DNA of 64,000 nt, from assembly GCA_030142905.1 (NCBI GenBank), contig JASJOG010000145.1, positions 248,001 to 312,000 of the forward strand, in the 5' to 3' direction. A program made the position numbers and the translations under genes. How positions within the stretch are numbered: the first letter of the stretch is position 1; every line of letters begins with the position of its first letter. This document shows, in pieces, positions 44,204 through 55,359 of this stretch. The stretch comes from Heliopora coerulea. Its lineage: Eukaryota > Cnidaria > Anthozoa > Scleralcyonacea > Helioporidae. Below the pieces are notes generated by a model. It made no database searches. It was given only the letters and a program-made list of their open reading frames with translations, and was not told the DNA's origin.

Positions 44204-44707
44204 TATACTTGTCAACCTACTACGACCAAACCCAACACCTACTATTTTAAACTACCTTACATCGGCTTTTACTCACAAATTACTGAACGGAAACTACGGA
44301 ACCTTGTCAAACGCTTTTGCATTGACTTAGATCTCAAAATAGTTTACTCTTCCTTCAAAATAAAAAATTCCTTTAGCTTTAAAGATCCCATTCCATCTCT
44401 CCTTAAATCATGTGTGGTTTATGAATTCTCTTGTGCGGGATGTAATTCTCGTTATATTGGCGAAACCACTCGCCATCTATCCACACGAATTAAGGAGCAC
44501 ACTACTTCCGACAAAAACTCACACATCTTTAAACACTTCCTCGCTTCACCTCAATGCAAATCTAACTTCACACCATCATGCTTTCGTATCCTAGACACTG
44601 CTGACTCTCCTTTTTCATTAAAACTCAAAGAAGCCCTTTACATTAAGAAACTTAAACCGGATCTTAATAAACAGATACACCATCTTAACACCGTTTTTAA
44701 CTTGTAA
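44204..44707 (+). pseudogene. Penelope-like linker and GIY-YIG end, right arm of palindrome
   Basis: An open frame reads YTCQPTTTKPNTYYFKLPYI, continues GFYS...LVKRFC and KNSFSFKDPIPSLL, and enters the GIY-YIG domain CAGCNSRYIGETTRHLSTRIKEH, with Glu in KLKEALYIKK. This is a different Penelope lineage from the outer element (RYIGETTRH versus RYIGMTAND). The frame is intact to its stop but is only the C-terminal 167 residues, so it is 5' truncated. Confidence 0.85.
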
Positions 44708-44886
44708 ATATTTTCCGCCTTCTTAACATTGTAATTTAATATCCACATCACTTGACATGACATGAATATATAACCTTATGTATATTATAATTCGCTGGCC
44801 AGATGATTGCGGGCACTACAGCATCACAGTTAATTTTAGACAATTTAGCCCATATTATGTAAATGAATAGTAGAAGCGAACTGTCA

Positions 44887-44934
44887 GTTGCCTGATGATC
44901 GTGTTGTAGACACGTGAAACTCCGAGTAGCAAAC
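44887..44934 (+). ncRNA. Type I hammerhead motif, right outer end
   Basis: GTTGC, CTGATGA, one unpaired T, perfect stem II CGTGT-TGTAG-ACACG, T, GAAA, AC..GT mini stem III with 5-nt loop, GTA, then GCAAAC (one extra A in stem I). The core is intact. The 2-bp stem III is like those described for Penelope hammerheads, which may cleave best as dimers. Confidence 0.68.
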
Positions 44935-44943
44935 GCTCTTCTG

Positions 44944-45068
44944 TATGTATGTATGTATGTATGTATGTATGTATGTATGTATGTATGTATGTATGTATGT
45001 ATGTATGTATGTATGTATGTACGTACGTATGTATGTACGTATGTATGTACGTATGTATGTACGTATGC
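44944..45068. repeat. (TATG)n microsatellite
   Basis: About 125 bp directly after the right outer hammerhead; 'tacg' variants toward the end. Confidence 0.97.
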
Positions 45069-48000
45069 AAGTTTATGAAGAAGCGCTTCAAAATTTTTTG
45101 TTGCTCCAAACTTTGCTCCAGCGGCCGCCGCCTCCTGCCGGACATGCCCCGACAGCTCCGGGATAAATGACCTTAAAAGACGTTCACATATCATGAGGGA
45201 TATCACCAGTTAAGCTCCTAAATGCATACTGCGCGTAATATTCATCTGATTTAATTCATTTCTCTAACGTACTTCTTTTTAGATAGAAAAGCTAAAAAAC
45301 AAAATATAAAATATGTAAAATTTCACGGTAGCGTTTTTCTTCCTAATCAAAAATGGAAAGACTTCAGAATAACTTTTCAGAGAAAATATGAAGGACTTAT
45401 GGACAAGTGGCGCTATATTTGTTGTACTATTTTGCATGCGAATATATTAACACTTGTAACCTCGTTTAAGACCAAGAATTCTTTTGAAGTTATAAATCAA
45501 GGAGGGTAAAGTGGTTAATGTGGCTTTGAGAGATAATAAATGACGTGGACAATATAAATTAGGTCTATGATGCCATAGAAATGCAGGAAGATTGATCATA
45601 TTTTACAGTCTACAATACAAGATATATCGCACCAGGCTTCACACAACAAGGTGGAAAAGAAACTCTAATAAAAAACTCTCAGTCTTGCAAGAGGTATCAG
45701 CCAAATGTCAAAATTTCACTCATCGTTCAGTGTAAATTACCTATAAGAACATTTCGCAGTGGTAAATATTGTGACATATGATATACTTTGAGTGTGAACA
45801 GATCATTTGTTAGCAACTGTATTCACGAGTTCTCCATTATGATCAGTAACACAGATTTTCCGACAAGCCTGACAAGTAACTTGATGTTCAAAGAGCAATA
45901 TATGAAGTCCTAATACACAAGCGATAAACTAACTTGGAAAGCTGTATAGGGATACACGAATGCTCAAAGTCTACACAAGATGTTCGTCCTTAATGTGCCG
46001 ACAAGCTTGTTATGGTCAGGCAATGTTAAGCCGACTCATTCCACGTGCTTATAAAATATTAGTTCTAGAACTAAATGGTACAATATAATTTAGCAGACAT
46101 TAAATAAAAACGATAGCGACATCAAGTTTAATCCGTGCGAACAGGTTAACCAGTTCCACCTCAAAGAAAAGCAGGACATAAAGTCATGACAATTCCGTCG
46201 AGTAAATACCTATAAGAAATATCAACCGTAATTCGGGTGATTACTGAACCAGATCGGGCCCCAATGAACCCCCAGAATAGCCTTCGAAACATTAATGTAA
46301 CCACCTCAAATTCATTGTCAATCAGGGAAAGACCACAGAAGGTTACCTGGTGACTTTTGTTTTCTAAACGACCATACTAGTTGACTAGCTAACGTGAACT
46401 TTGTAGGACAATACAGGCTAGCTGGATTCCTCTTCATTAATATATATAAATGGCTGTTAAGAAGACGATAGTTATCACCTGCCAGTTTTTTTGTTTTTTA
46501 AACTCTCTATGTCTTACCAGGCAATGTCGACGACACACTTTCCATGGGAGAAACGTTCTTCAAGAACTACACAACCCCATTACCAGCGCGATATGAATCA
46601 ACTTCCTCGCAGACATTTGGTAAATAGTGGCATGCTTCGAGATTTGAATGAACGTCACACTTGAATATTTTAATTTCTTAACTACGTCGCGTGCAGTGAA
46701 CCAGAACAAAAACAAGGATTGGCAAGGTAATTCTATTGCGCTCTCAAAGTATCCGTGTATTTTCCCTGATGGATAAAGCGAATGTTTATTTGTTGATTAC
46801 ATGGATGGGGAATGTCATCATGTGATATAGGATTCTAAAGTATTTTCGTTTTGAAAATTAAAAGAGGAGTGACCTTTTAAAGAGGGCGTTTTTTCCCACC
46901 CAAATTTCAGTTTCGCTTTCAGTTGCACTCCAATTCGGTGAAATTTGCTGCTTTCCTTCAGATTACTCCAAAACGTAATTAAAGAAGCTAACCACCAACC
47001 AAAGTGAGAGACTTAAAGGAATTTCTCTTCTAATGGCTGAAATCTCAGGCCAGATACTTAGCCTAGCTGAAATGTCAGCTCAGAGTCAGGAAGACATTCC
47101 TTAAAAATTACCTCGAAATTACATGACGAAGATCCCAGCCCAGTTTGAGCTTTTAAATTACAGCTTGGTTAGCCGGTATGAAATTTCAGCACGAGCTAAA
47201 ATACTTCCTGGCATTAAACTCTTAACTTAGAGAAGGAAGTGATCAACCAAAACTGACCTTCCTCACCCCTCAGCTGGACATTGGCGAGGCGTAAGCTAAT
47301 CCTATATTTTTGACTTTGTCCTTTACAACACGACACCTTTAGTTTTGGCTGTTAGGAACAGTCTCTGTCAGTAAAACATTCACCTGTTTGACTGTTCATA
47401 GAATTGACAATATACTTTTTGAGTATAAGCATTGGCGTAGCCAAAGGGGCAGCGAGGGGGCAGTTTCCCCCTCCCCCCCCCCCCCACTTTTTGTCCTGAC
47501 TAGGTCTGTCGGTACATCCAGTACATTTGTCGCTACATAGAGCTTGTCTGTCTTGGATTCCGTTTGCGTTTGAATTACAAAATAAAAAATTGTTAAAATC
47601 TCCCGGCGAAGGTTAAGTATAGGAAGGGCGTTGAATACAAAATGTTTGTAAGGAATTCTGTTCTTTTTTTAACGGACAAAAATAATAGATCCGGTCAACC
47701 CTCTGGATAAAGTGGAAGTTGTAGTGGTGATGACCGAAAAAGAAGATATGTTGGTATACATTATAGCTCATGTGATGTACGCACTTTTACGTTAAATAAT
47801 TTTCAAAATTTAACACCATTATATCATCCAGAGCTGGCGAAATAGAAATCATTTACTATTTTTCGCAGAAAGAAGATAGTGTAAACTTAAAATTATATAA
47901 TTACTTGATGTCTTGTTGCTACCGTTAATTACTTTTAGCGTTTAATTGATGAATTATTGAAGAGAGACTTTGTGCTTGCGTTTATTAAATTGATACATCT

Positions 48001-48214
48001 GTGCGACTCAAGTTTCTCCTGCTCTCGGTTTAGTTAGCTTTGATTTTTCCTTAATTATATTTGTCGGTACAGTGCTAACATCTTGTTGGTACATTAGTCT
48101 AAAGTTTCCCCTGCCCCCAATTTTCAAATTCCTGGCTATGCAACTGGACTATAAAATCTCTTCATTCGACCTTGGTCTCAGATTGTATGAAAATCCATAT
48201 AAGTCCCATTTTAA
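45069..48214. other. Gene-free stretch of 3.1 kb
   Basis: No exon recognised. At 47432-48144 a possible 700-bp element has matching ends ('ttggcgtagcca' and complement 'gttgcatagcca'), each next to a C- or G-rich 'ggggca' tract and containing two 'gtcggtaca' motifs. A run of 13 C lies at 47475-47488. Confidence 0.4.
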
Positions 48215-48466
48215 CTAAAGGTAAAGTGTCTTTATCTGTACTAGATAACCCAATCAGCTACCTGAGCTGTTCTCCCTAGAGTGGTCCTGTGTTACTACAC
48301 GAAGAAACCGGAGTACCCGGAGAAAACCTGCGATGCTTGGTAGAGACAACCTGGAGAACACTCTTCTCACATGTGACCAAGGTAATTTTAATCAGATAAC
48401 CGCACGGAGCCGGAATCCAACCTAGTCACAGTGGTGAGAGACACGTGCACTACCACTGTGCCCCCA
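48215..48466 (-). mobile_element. tRNA-derived SINE, second copy
   Basis: Inverted relative to 37630-37915. Minus strand: A-box-like TGGTAGTGCACG (48455-48444), B-box GGTTGGATTCC (48422-48412), then the same body and 'gggttatct.gtacagataaa' tail. The two copies differ at scattered positions. Confidence 0.8.
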
Positions 48467-48769
48467 GCACCCCAAATGTAGAACTTTTCACGGGCCGAAT
48501 CAAATGCAAATCAGTTTGGATTTTGCTAATTAACATTAAATTCGGCACATGAAAATTTCAACGATTGAACTGTGCAGTTTTTTACGTCGCCATTTTCTTC
48601 CTGGAGTATGCAATAAACCCCATGACAGTCTGTGCAGCAAAATATCTGCTTTTAATTCGCTCCAGTTCGTCTTCGGTGCCTTCGTGACTTCAACACATAC
48701 GCCAAAATGCCAATGGCGAGACACAAAATCGCAAATGTGAGCGGACCTTCAGAAAGATAGGGAGGGGGT
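48467..48769. other. Gene-free stretch
   Basis: Opposed short frames at 48536-48740 overlap on both strands; no family feature. Confidence 0.4.
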
Positions 48770-49125
48770 TTTTTTGGAGAATGGAAGTGATTTAGGAACG
48801 GGTTTGAGGGATTTAGGAAACAAGAGATTCAGGAAAGGAAGGACTCAGGAATTAAGGAGTTTAGTAAGGTGTGGATTTAGTAAGGAGGGAATTTAGGAAA
48901 GAAGATATTTGGGGATAAATGGATTTAGGAAGAACGGAATTAAGGAAGAATGGACATAGGAAAGAAAACAAGGTCTTTTGGAAGAAAATAATTTAGGAAA
49001 AAAGTGATTTAGGAAGGATTAAGGGATCTTTTGAGGAAGAATTTAGGAAGTTACTTGAAACTGATAAGATTTACAAAGAAAAGAAAATGACAAGGAGGAC
49101 ATTTAGGAAGGAAACGGTTAAAGAA
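48770..49125. repeat. Degenerate minisatellite of 'gatttaggaa' units
   Basis: About twenty irregular copies of a 12-18 bp purine-rich unit centred on 'atttaggaag'. Confidence 0.8.
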
Positions 49126-49813
49126 GTTCAACTAGGATGGGCGGTTTTAGAAACGACGAAATTCCCGACCTATAACCCAAGTCCAAATTCGAGTCACTGA
49201 ACCGCAGAATTAATAGAAAATTTTTCTACTAAATAAAATTTAATGCATGCAATTTCCTATCTGTAGAAAACCAAATACGAAACTCTGGAACAAAAAATCA
49301 GTCATTTTCCCTGACCTCAAACAAGATCAGTCGATCACCGAGTCGCGTGACATCTAGGCCCATTCTCAAGTCACAACGCTCGCGTCCGAGTCACTTGAAA
49401 ATGACTGCAGTCTGAGTCATGAAGATCGTGATTCGTGACGGACTCGCCTGAGAGTCCTGGTCACGAGTCCTACAAACTCCACAACGCTACAACTTTCCGT
49501 AACGTCACTTCATCCGTGGTAATATTTCGGATACTCGGTGCTATGAAGATCGTGATTCGAGATGGATTTGAGTGCAAGTCCTGGTTACCAGTCTTACCAC
49601 AGCTTCTTTCGGTAACGGTATTTTGTCTCATCGTAGTATTTAGGACACTTGGTGTCTGTGTCACGAAAGGCTAGAGCTTTTCGTGCAGGTATGCCAGGAA
49701 GAGAGTCGGATCTGGGAAGGAGAATAAAGCATGTCCCTCCCCAACGACAAAGACTTTGCGATAGGCAGCGTCAGCTACGAAAGAACATGGGAAAAAGATG
49801 AGCAAGTCAGAGT
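49126..49813. other. Gene-free stretch
   Basis: 'atgaagatcgtgattcg' occurs twice (49420, 49543) within a partly repeated segment 'gatcgtgattcg.gacgg', suggesting an old tandem duplication of about 120 bp. No exon. Confidence 0.4.
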
Positions 49814-50509
49814 CAGTGAACTCAATTTCCATATCTGGAATGCTAACTGACCAATGAAATGTGAAGCCAAGATGGCCGCCCGTGGAGGCTAATTTTGTAC
49901 GTCACTTTCAGTCCCATATACTGGCTTGTACGTCAGTTTTAGTCTCCACGCGACTTTTTACATTTTCTGAAGAGTTTTCATTGAAAGCACATACAAAACA
50001 TTTCTTCAAAAAAATAGAAATGAGCTTAAGAATTTCAAATATATTTCGACAAAGTAAAACCGAGTTACAGGTTATATATTTTTACGAATATAAATTTTCA
50101 AACTGACGAGAAACCTGATAAAACGGTCTCAAAAAATTATCGTAGAAAACTACCAACAGCACGTCCTCTCTCCACCGTAAATTTACCATCTTCAGACAAT
50201 TTAGCACACTTCTAGAGACTAGGACCACGCAGCAATGATGACTCCATTTAAATACTCGAATATGTAAAATTGGTCCAGTAATGTTTCGTCTGAACACATT
50301 TTCCCATTGTTGTGAATGTTTTCGAAGCCGGACCAAACAAGTGCTGGAGATTAAAGTCGTGCAAAGGACTAGAACTGACATACAAGACCGCGAAGAGGAC
50401 TGAAACTGACCTACAAAATTACCCTCCATGGGCGGCCATCTTGGCTTCACTTTTTGTCCGTACAAATGACTGGAAGTTAGCATTCCAGATATGGAAATCG
50501 AGTTCACTG
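49814..50509. mobile_element. Long-terminal-inverted-repeat element, 696 bp
   Basis: Arms of about 100 bp: left starts 'cagtgaactcaatttccata', right is its complement; both contain 'gaagccaagatggccgccc'. A second internal inverted segment ('acgtcagttttagtc' against 'gactgaaactgac') follows. There is no transposase. Long arms suggest a Mutator- or foldback-type element; the target duplication is unclear. Confidence 0.65.
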
Positions 50510-51029
50510 GTCGGAATTAAGAAATACCAAATGGATTCCCGTTTATGGATACTGTAATCCAAACACGCAGGATGTTGCAAGACTTGAGAAAACCGCTTGC
50601 CATACAATCGCGAGGGCTCAAAATTATCCCGACATGTCGAAATCTTCAAATCGAGAATTTTGCTGGTATTCAATCACACAGGAAGCCCAACCTCGACCGC
50701 AAGATTAGTATTGTTGCTGGCCTAATGGCACAGAAAAAAGTGTTGGGCATATACTGTATAATCAGAAACAAACGTTGCTGACTTTGTCAACAGAAACACA
50801 CAAACAACATCATTTAAGAATTTTGAACTTGCTAAGAGAATCACACATTTTCCCAATCGTGAGATTCTGACATGACTTTGTACTATCCTCAAAAATACAA
50901 GCCCTGCTTTGAGAATTCCTTTGAAGCTTTCGGTCTGATTTAGCTAAAGGAAAGCATTTTCAAAAAAACCTTTATCTTTTGTTCATCAACGGAAAATGTT
51001 ATCATGTTTATTAAACAGCCGCGCCACAT

Positions 51030-51640
51030 GGGCCCATAGGAAATTGAAAGCAAACATCAAGACTCTGATATGGACTAACATTTGGGACTTTTATCACTTC
51101 AGATAAGCAGTATACATTAAAAAATACCAAACAGTTGCAGACAGCTTATTGAAAACGTAATTGAAACTAAGTTTCCGTTTACGTGAAACGGAGCGATAAT
51201 CGAAGCGGATCGAGATTAAGCCATGAAATCAGTCCAGGTGTTTGTTTACGATGAGAATCAAACTTTATGGGAATCAAATAACCATTTTTTTCTCTTTTCA
51301 TCCATTCTTTCTTTCTTTCTCGTTTTTTTTAATTTTTTAACCTTTCGTTGCCGTCAAAGTAAGCAAATTAGTCTCATGTTCTTGATGAACACTTGCAATT
51401 CTCGCGGTCATATCGAGTACGTTTAAAAAGAAGCGGCGGCAGATATATACGCCGCAAACACTCGTACAAATGTTCCGAAGTCTAATTGTTCGCGACCAAA
51501 CTAAATCAAGGCAAATTTAAGCCCTGAAAACGCTTGCATAAATGCATCGTTCGCAGTTTATTTTATCTGTGGCTTATTTTTCTGTATAACCAGCAGCAAA
51601 TAATGCAGTAGATGCAGATATTCGTCTATGCATGTTAAGG
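51030..51640. repeat. Locally duplicated segment, copy 1
   Basis: Aligns with 54590-55150: shared 'aaacagttgcagac', 'gatcgagattaagccatgaa', 'gagaatcaaa.tttatggga' and 'gttcgcagtttattttat'. Both copies contain a frame starting MKSVQ.F.Y.ENQ.LWES; in copy 1 it runs into a T-rich tract. Confidence 0.75.
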
Positions 51641-52179
51641 CCCAGTTAACATCACGTAGACACACTACTAAGCCGTATTGAAGAATGGAGCATGTTGGTT
51701 AATGTCGAGCAACTGAATAATTCTGTCAAAGTGGATTTCCGTGTAAAGTTTCTCTTTGTAGGTAACTGCAATCAAGTATTCATAGTATGTTTTCCCCAAC
51801 TGTTCCCGTTTGTTAACCTGCATATTCATCAAACCTATACGTACACACGAAGATCAAACATTTTCGAACCAATCCTCTGATTAAAAACAAGTCAATCCAT
51901 TCGACATCTCACAACTAACAATAGCCAAACCAACTGAAAATCTGACTACACCGCGAGTGAACGGAGCCATTGACTGGACCTTAAGAAAATGCAGTTCTTT
52001 GAGTAATTTTCGGTTCACAAGAAGGTTTAAAGGTTCTGACACAAGACGCCACATGGCACGTAGTATTGAACAGAATACTGTATAGGATACAACAAGAGAA
52101 CATTTCAAGATTAAAAAATTTGAAAGAAAAACAAGTGAAGCTATGGATTTGAGAAAGCCAATTCCTCAACACAAAATGA
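51641..52179. other. Gene-free stretch
   Basis: No exon recognised. Confidence 0.4.
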
Positions 52180-52460
52180 CCTTCCTTTTGTTTCTTTATC
52201 TCTCTTCCATCCTTTATTTCTGTTATTCTTTCTTTTTTCCTTTCTTTCTTTCCTTCTTTCTTTTTTCTTTGTTTGTTTCTATTTTCTTTCTTTTTTCTTT
52301 GTTCTCTTTCCTTTCTTCCTTTCTTCCTTCCTTCTTTCTTTCCTTCTTTTTCTTTCTTTCTTCTTTTCTTTCTTTCTTCCTTCCTTCCTTTCCCTCTTCC
52401 TTTCTTTCTTTCTTCCTTCCTTCCCTTCTTTCTTTCTTTCTTTCTTTCTTTTTATTTTTT
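52180..52460. repeat. Polypyrimidine (CTTT/CTTC)n tract
   Basis: About 280 bp almost free of purines on the plus strand; the FFLSFF-type frames are by-products. Confidence 0.95.
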
Positions 52461-54170
52461 ATCTGTCTAATGGTTACCCTAACTTTAATCCTATCATTGC
52501 CTGCTGCCTAAAATCCTCATGGTGGTCTATGCTGTATAGTAACTAATACAACAGCTCAATGCATGCCAGCCTTCAGTGCTGGGAAAGGCTTAAATTGGGG
52601 CAAGACGTACTCACAAACGACACCCTCGGTGGAAACAAATCTTTACGTTCTACGATTAAGATGAAATCTGAGCTCTTTGGTGTATAGACAAGCAATCTAC
52701 AGCCCACTCTTGACAATACTGACTTCTTGAGTTTTACAGTCTCAGTGTTAGCTACGAGAACGGAATATCATTAAAGAATCTCGTTGCCAGAGATGACCAT
52801 CTCGTTCCTTGTCACGGCTGTCAAATCTATAGCCATGCTGTAGAGAAGACTCTACCTTGATTGTTTGTCCTGCAGTGCCAAAGTAATCAAGAAGTAGCTA
52901 CATAGGAAGGATAACCAGGTCCTCAAAGGTACTCCGAAGTTTCGCCGTAAACTCATTTAAAGCAAGCATAAACGGTGAACGAAACAACAATACAAACTAG
53001 GCATTATAACCGTTTGTGAGTCGATGGCCAAAGACAGGCCTTGGCGTTGGAATAACCGAGAGCTTCAGCACGACAACGCGTTTTTACAAAAGGAATTCTC
53101 ACGCAAAACAAAAGAAATGAGTATTTTGAAGTCCCTTGAGTATCCTAGACGCCGTCTTTGTCTAGCTCAGAACCTCGCCGAGACTATTTCTGTGCTTTAA
53201 CCGTAACGTGCACCCTTAAAACTTGGAAAACTGTTCACTAATTTAATCGTTAATCTACAAGCTAGAGTTGCTTAGGGAAGTTCCAGAAGTCGAAGAGTAA
53301 CATCCAAAGATTGTTGGAAAATGAATGGGTTGTTTAGTTCAAACGACTAAACCAGGCAATTGTAGGAAATAGCGTTGCTGTTCAGCTTGCTCAAACTCCC
53401 TTAAACAGGCCAACGTACTGTACATTAATTGAAAAAAAAAGGTCCAGTTGTACTGTATACATGCTGGATTTGTTTCATTAGCTCAGTTCTCATGAAAATC
53501 CACAAATATATTTACATCAATCTATTGTGACACAGTTTTTAATCTACTGTACGTATGAAATAACATTAAGTAACGTAAAGGAATTCCTTGATCCGTGAAG
53601 TTTCTTCGATTCAAAATCGTACACTGGATTTTTTGTAATTGTACGGTCCGTAGTGATCAGTTCATAACTTCATATGCAGAAATTAATTTCTTGAACGCCA
53701 ATGCCCAACGAAATAACTATTTTTTGCCGGCAAACGTACATGGATATTTATACAAATTTGACGCCGTTTAGACGCAAAAATATATTTTCTATAACATTTA
53801 TTTACAGGTAGGTGGAATATTCCAGTTCTTGAACGTTATATAAAAGATTTTCACTTGATATGACTCGTCTACTCGTCTTTGATCTTTATCGAAAAAATTT
53901 AACCCAAACAGCAAACAGTGCATTGTCGGATGCCTTTGTCGATTACTCACATGCACCTCTTCGTGGAAAATGATTTGTCGAAGCACACGAAAGAAATGAG
54001 GGAAGGAAAGTGAGCTGCAACCAAACAAGGCAGGTGTGATGAAAAGAACTACCAAAAGTAAAGTCCATATCACACCATATAGGAACAGAAATCAGATGTC
54101 TTTTAGAGAGGCTCCTAGGGAATAATCACTGACTTTTCGTGGCTATGGATTTTCCGGGTGGTAAACGTGA
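52461..54170. other. Gene-free stretch
   Basis: No exon recognised. The minus-strand frame at 53798-54073 has a hydrophobic start but no other support. Confidence 0.4.
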
Positions 54171-54171
54171 T

Positions 54172-54443
54172 GAAAGAATATAGATTAGAGCCCAGCTCAA
54201 AATTCTAAAGTGCAACGCCATAATGATGAAGACAAATAAACGTGTCAAGATGAAATTTCAGTTTAATTCTAACGTTTCGTTGCTGTTCGTGCAACATCTT
54301 CAGAGTAATAGATTGCTTGGTGTTGCACGAATAGCGACGAAACGTGAGAATTAAACTGAAATTTCATCGTAACATGTTTATCTGTCTCCATCAATGTGGC
54401 GTTGCACTTCACAATTTTGAAAAGGCTCTAATCTTTATTCTTC
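54172..54443. mobile_element. Hairpin element with hammerhead-like core (copy D)
   Basis: Arms of about 125 bp ('tagattagagcc', 'gtgcaacgcca', 'gaaatttcagtttaattct' and complements) meet near 54310. On the minus strand: CTGAAGA, one unpaired T, perfect stem II GTTGC-acgaaca-GCAAC, GAAA, C. The plus-strand arm has GAAAC but a mutated CTGANGA box. Confidence 0.72.
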
Positions 54444-54539
54444 GATTACTGACTTTTGTTATTCAAGAGCTGTGTTATCGGAGCAACGATGTATATCAAC
54501 GCGAGTAGTAAATGAACGACTTAAAGAAGAGATAGATTT

Positions 54540-55290
54540 GTGTACTTCGCATCATTGTTTTGTGGTATACATTCACCATGTAAATTTGTTAGCTGGTATT
54601 CGGGACCCGACAAGAAGCAAACATCGAGACAATGATATGGACAAATATTTTGGATTTTATCAGTCCAGATAAGCAATGTAAATCTCAAAAAAATCCCAAA
54701 CAGTTGCAGACAACTTATCGAAAACGTAATCAAAACTGAGGTTTTGTCTAAGTAAAGCGGAGCGAAAATCGAAACAGATCGAGATTAAGCCATGAAATCC
54801 GTCCAGGGGTTTCTTTACAACGAGAATCAAATTTTATGGGAATCAACCCTCCAATTTCTCTCTCTCCCTCTCGTCCTCTCTTTCGACGAACACTTCGCTA
54901 TTCCTGCAGTCACATTAAGTGCGTTTATACACGAGAAAAACGCTGCGGCTGATACGTGCGTCGCGAACAGTCGTATAAATGTTCCTCCCTCTAATTGCTC
55001 GAGACCAGAATGTATCTCCGCTAATTTAAGCGCAGAAAACGTTTGAATAAATGCACCGTTCGCAGTTTATTTTACCAGTGACTTATTTCTCTGGCACAAC
55101 GAACACCAATGATTCCCTAGATGCAGATATTCGTGCACGGATGTTAAGGCCCTAGATTTATGTATTCAGCATCATTTGTGGTATACACTCAACAGGTAAA
55201 TTTATTATCTGGTGTTGAGGAGCTGAAGAGGAGCAAACACCGAGACACTTATACGAACGAACACTTTGGAGGAGCTGATAAGAATGGTGT
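54540..55290. repeat. Locally duplicated segment, copy 2 and truncated copy 3
   Basis: 54590-55150 matches 51030-51640. A third partial copy (about 55160-55290) repeats the first part of this segment: 'gcatcatt.tgtggtataca', 'agcaaacaccgagac' and 'gaacactttgga' parallel 54548-54655. Copy 2's frame (54792-55046) is longer than copy 1's but lacks any domain. Confidence 0.7.
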
Positions 55291-55359
55291 ATACAACAAA
55301 TAGGGTTCAATACAAATATATCGCCACGCAAAAGTACAAAGAATTAGAGTCAGTGATAT

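Larger units (their letters stand above)
43746..44781. mobile_element. Palindromic Penelope insert with 12-bp target duplication
   Basis: 'atattataattc' occurs at 43734-43745 and 44782-44793, bracketing the insert. Inside, 43742-44193 and 44316-44767 are inverted copies; both GIY-YIG proteins read identically. The spacer of about 120 bp carries the next upstream part of the same gene. The insert lies where the outer gene's 3' end meets its terminal repeat. Confidence 0.85.
42870..44943. mobile_element. Penelope-like element with inverted hammerhead ends, interrupted by a second Penelope palindrome
   Basis: The outer ends (42870-43000 and 44800-44940) are inverted copies: each holds a hammerhead, then 'ctgtcagttcgcttctact'-type sequence and 'cataatatgggccaaattgt'. 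Between them is a plus-strand Penelope gene end (about 43031-43761), split from its 3' terminal repeat by the 1036-bp insert at 43746-44781. Inverted partial terminal repeats are a known habit of Penelope-like elements. Confidence 0.75.

Noticed and set aside
44748..45206. HTYIHTYI and MYVCMYVC frames
   Set aside because: Products of the (TATG)n repeat, as are similar frames at 28743-29223 and 29973-30515.
52143..52511. Phe/Leu/Ser-rich 122-codon frame resembling a membrane protein
   Set aside because: Entirely generated by the polypyrimidine tract.
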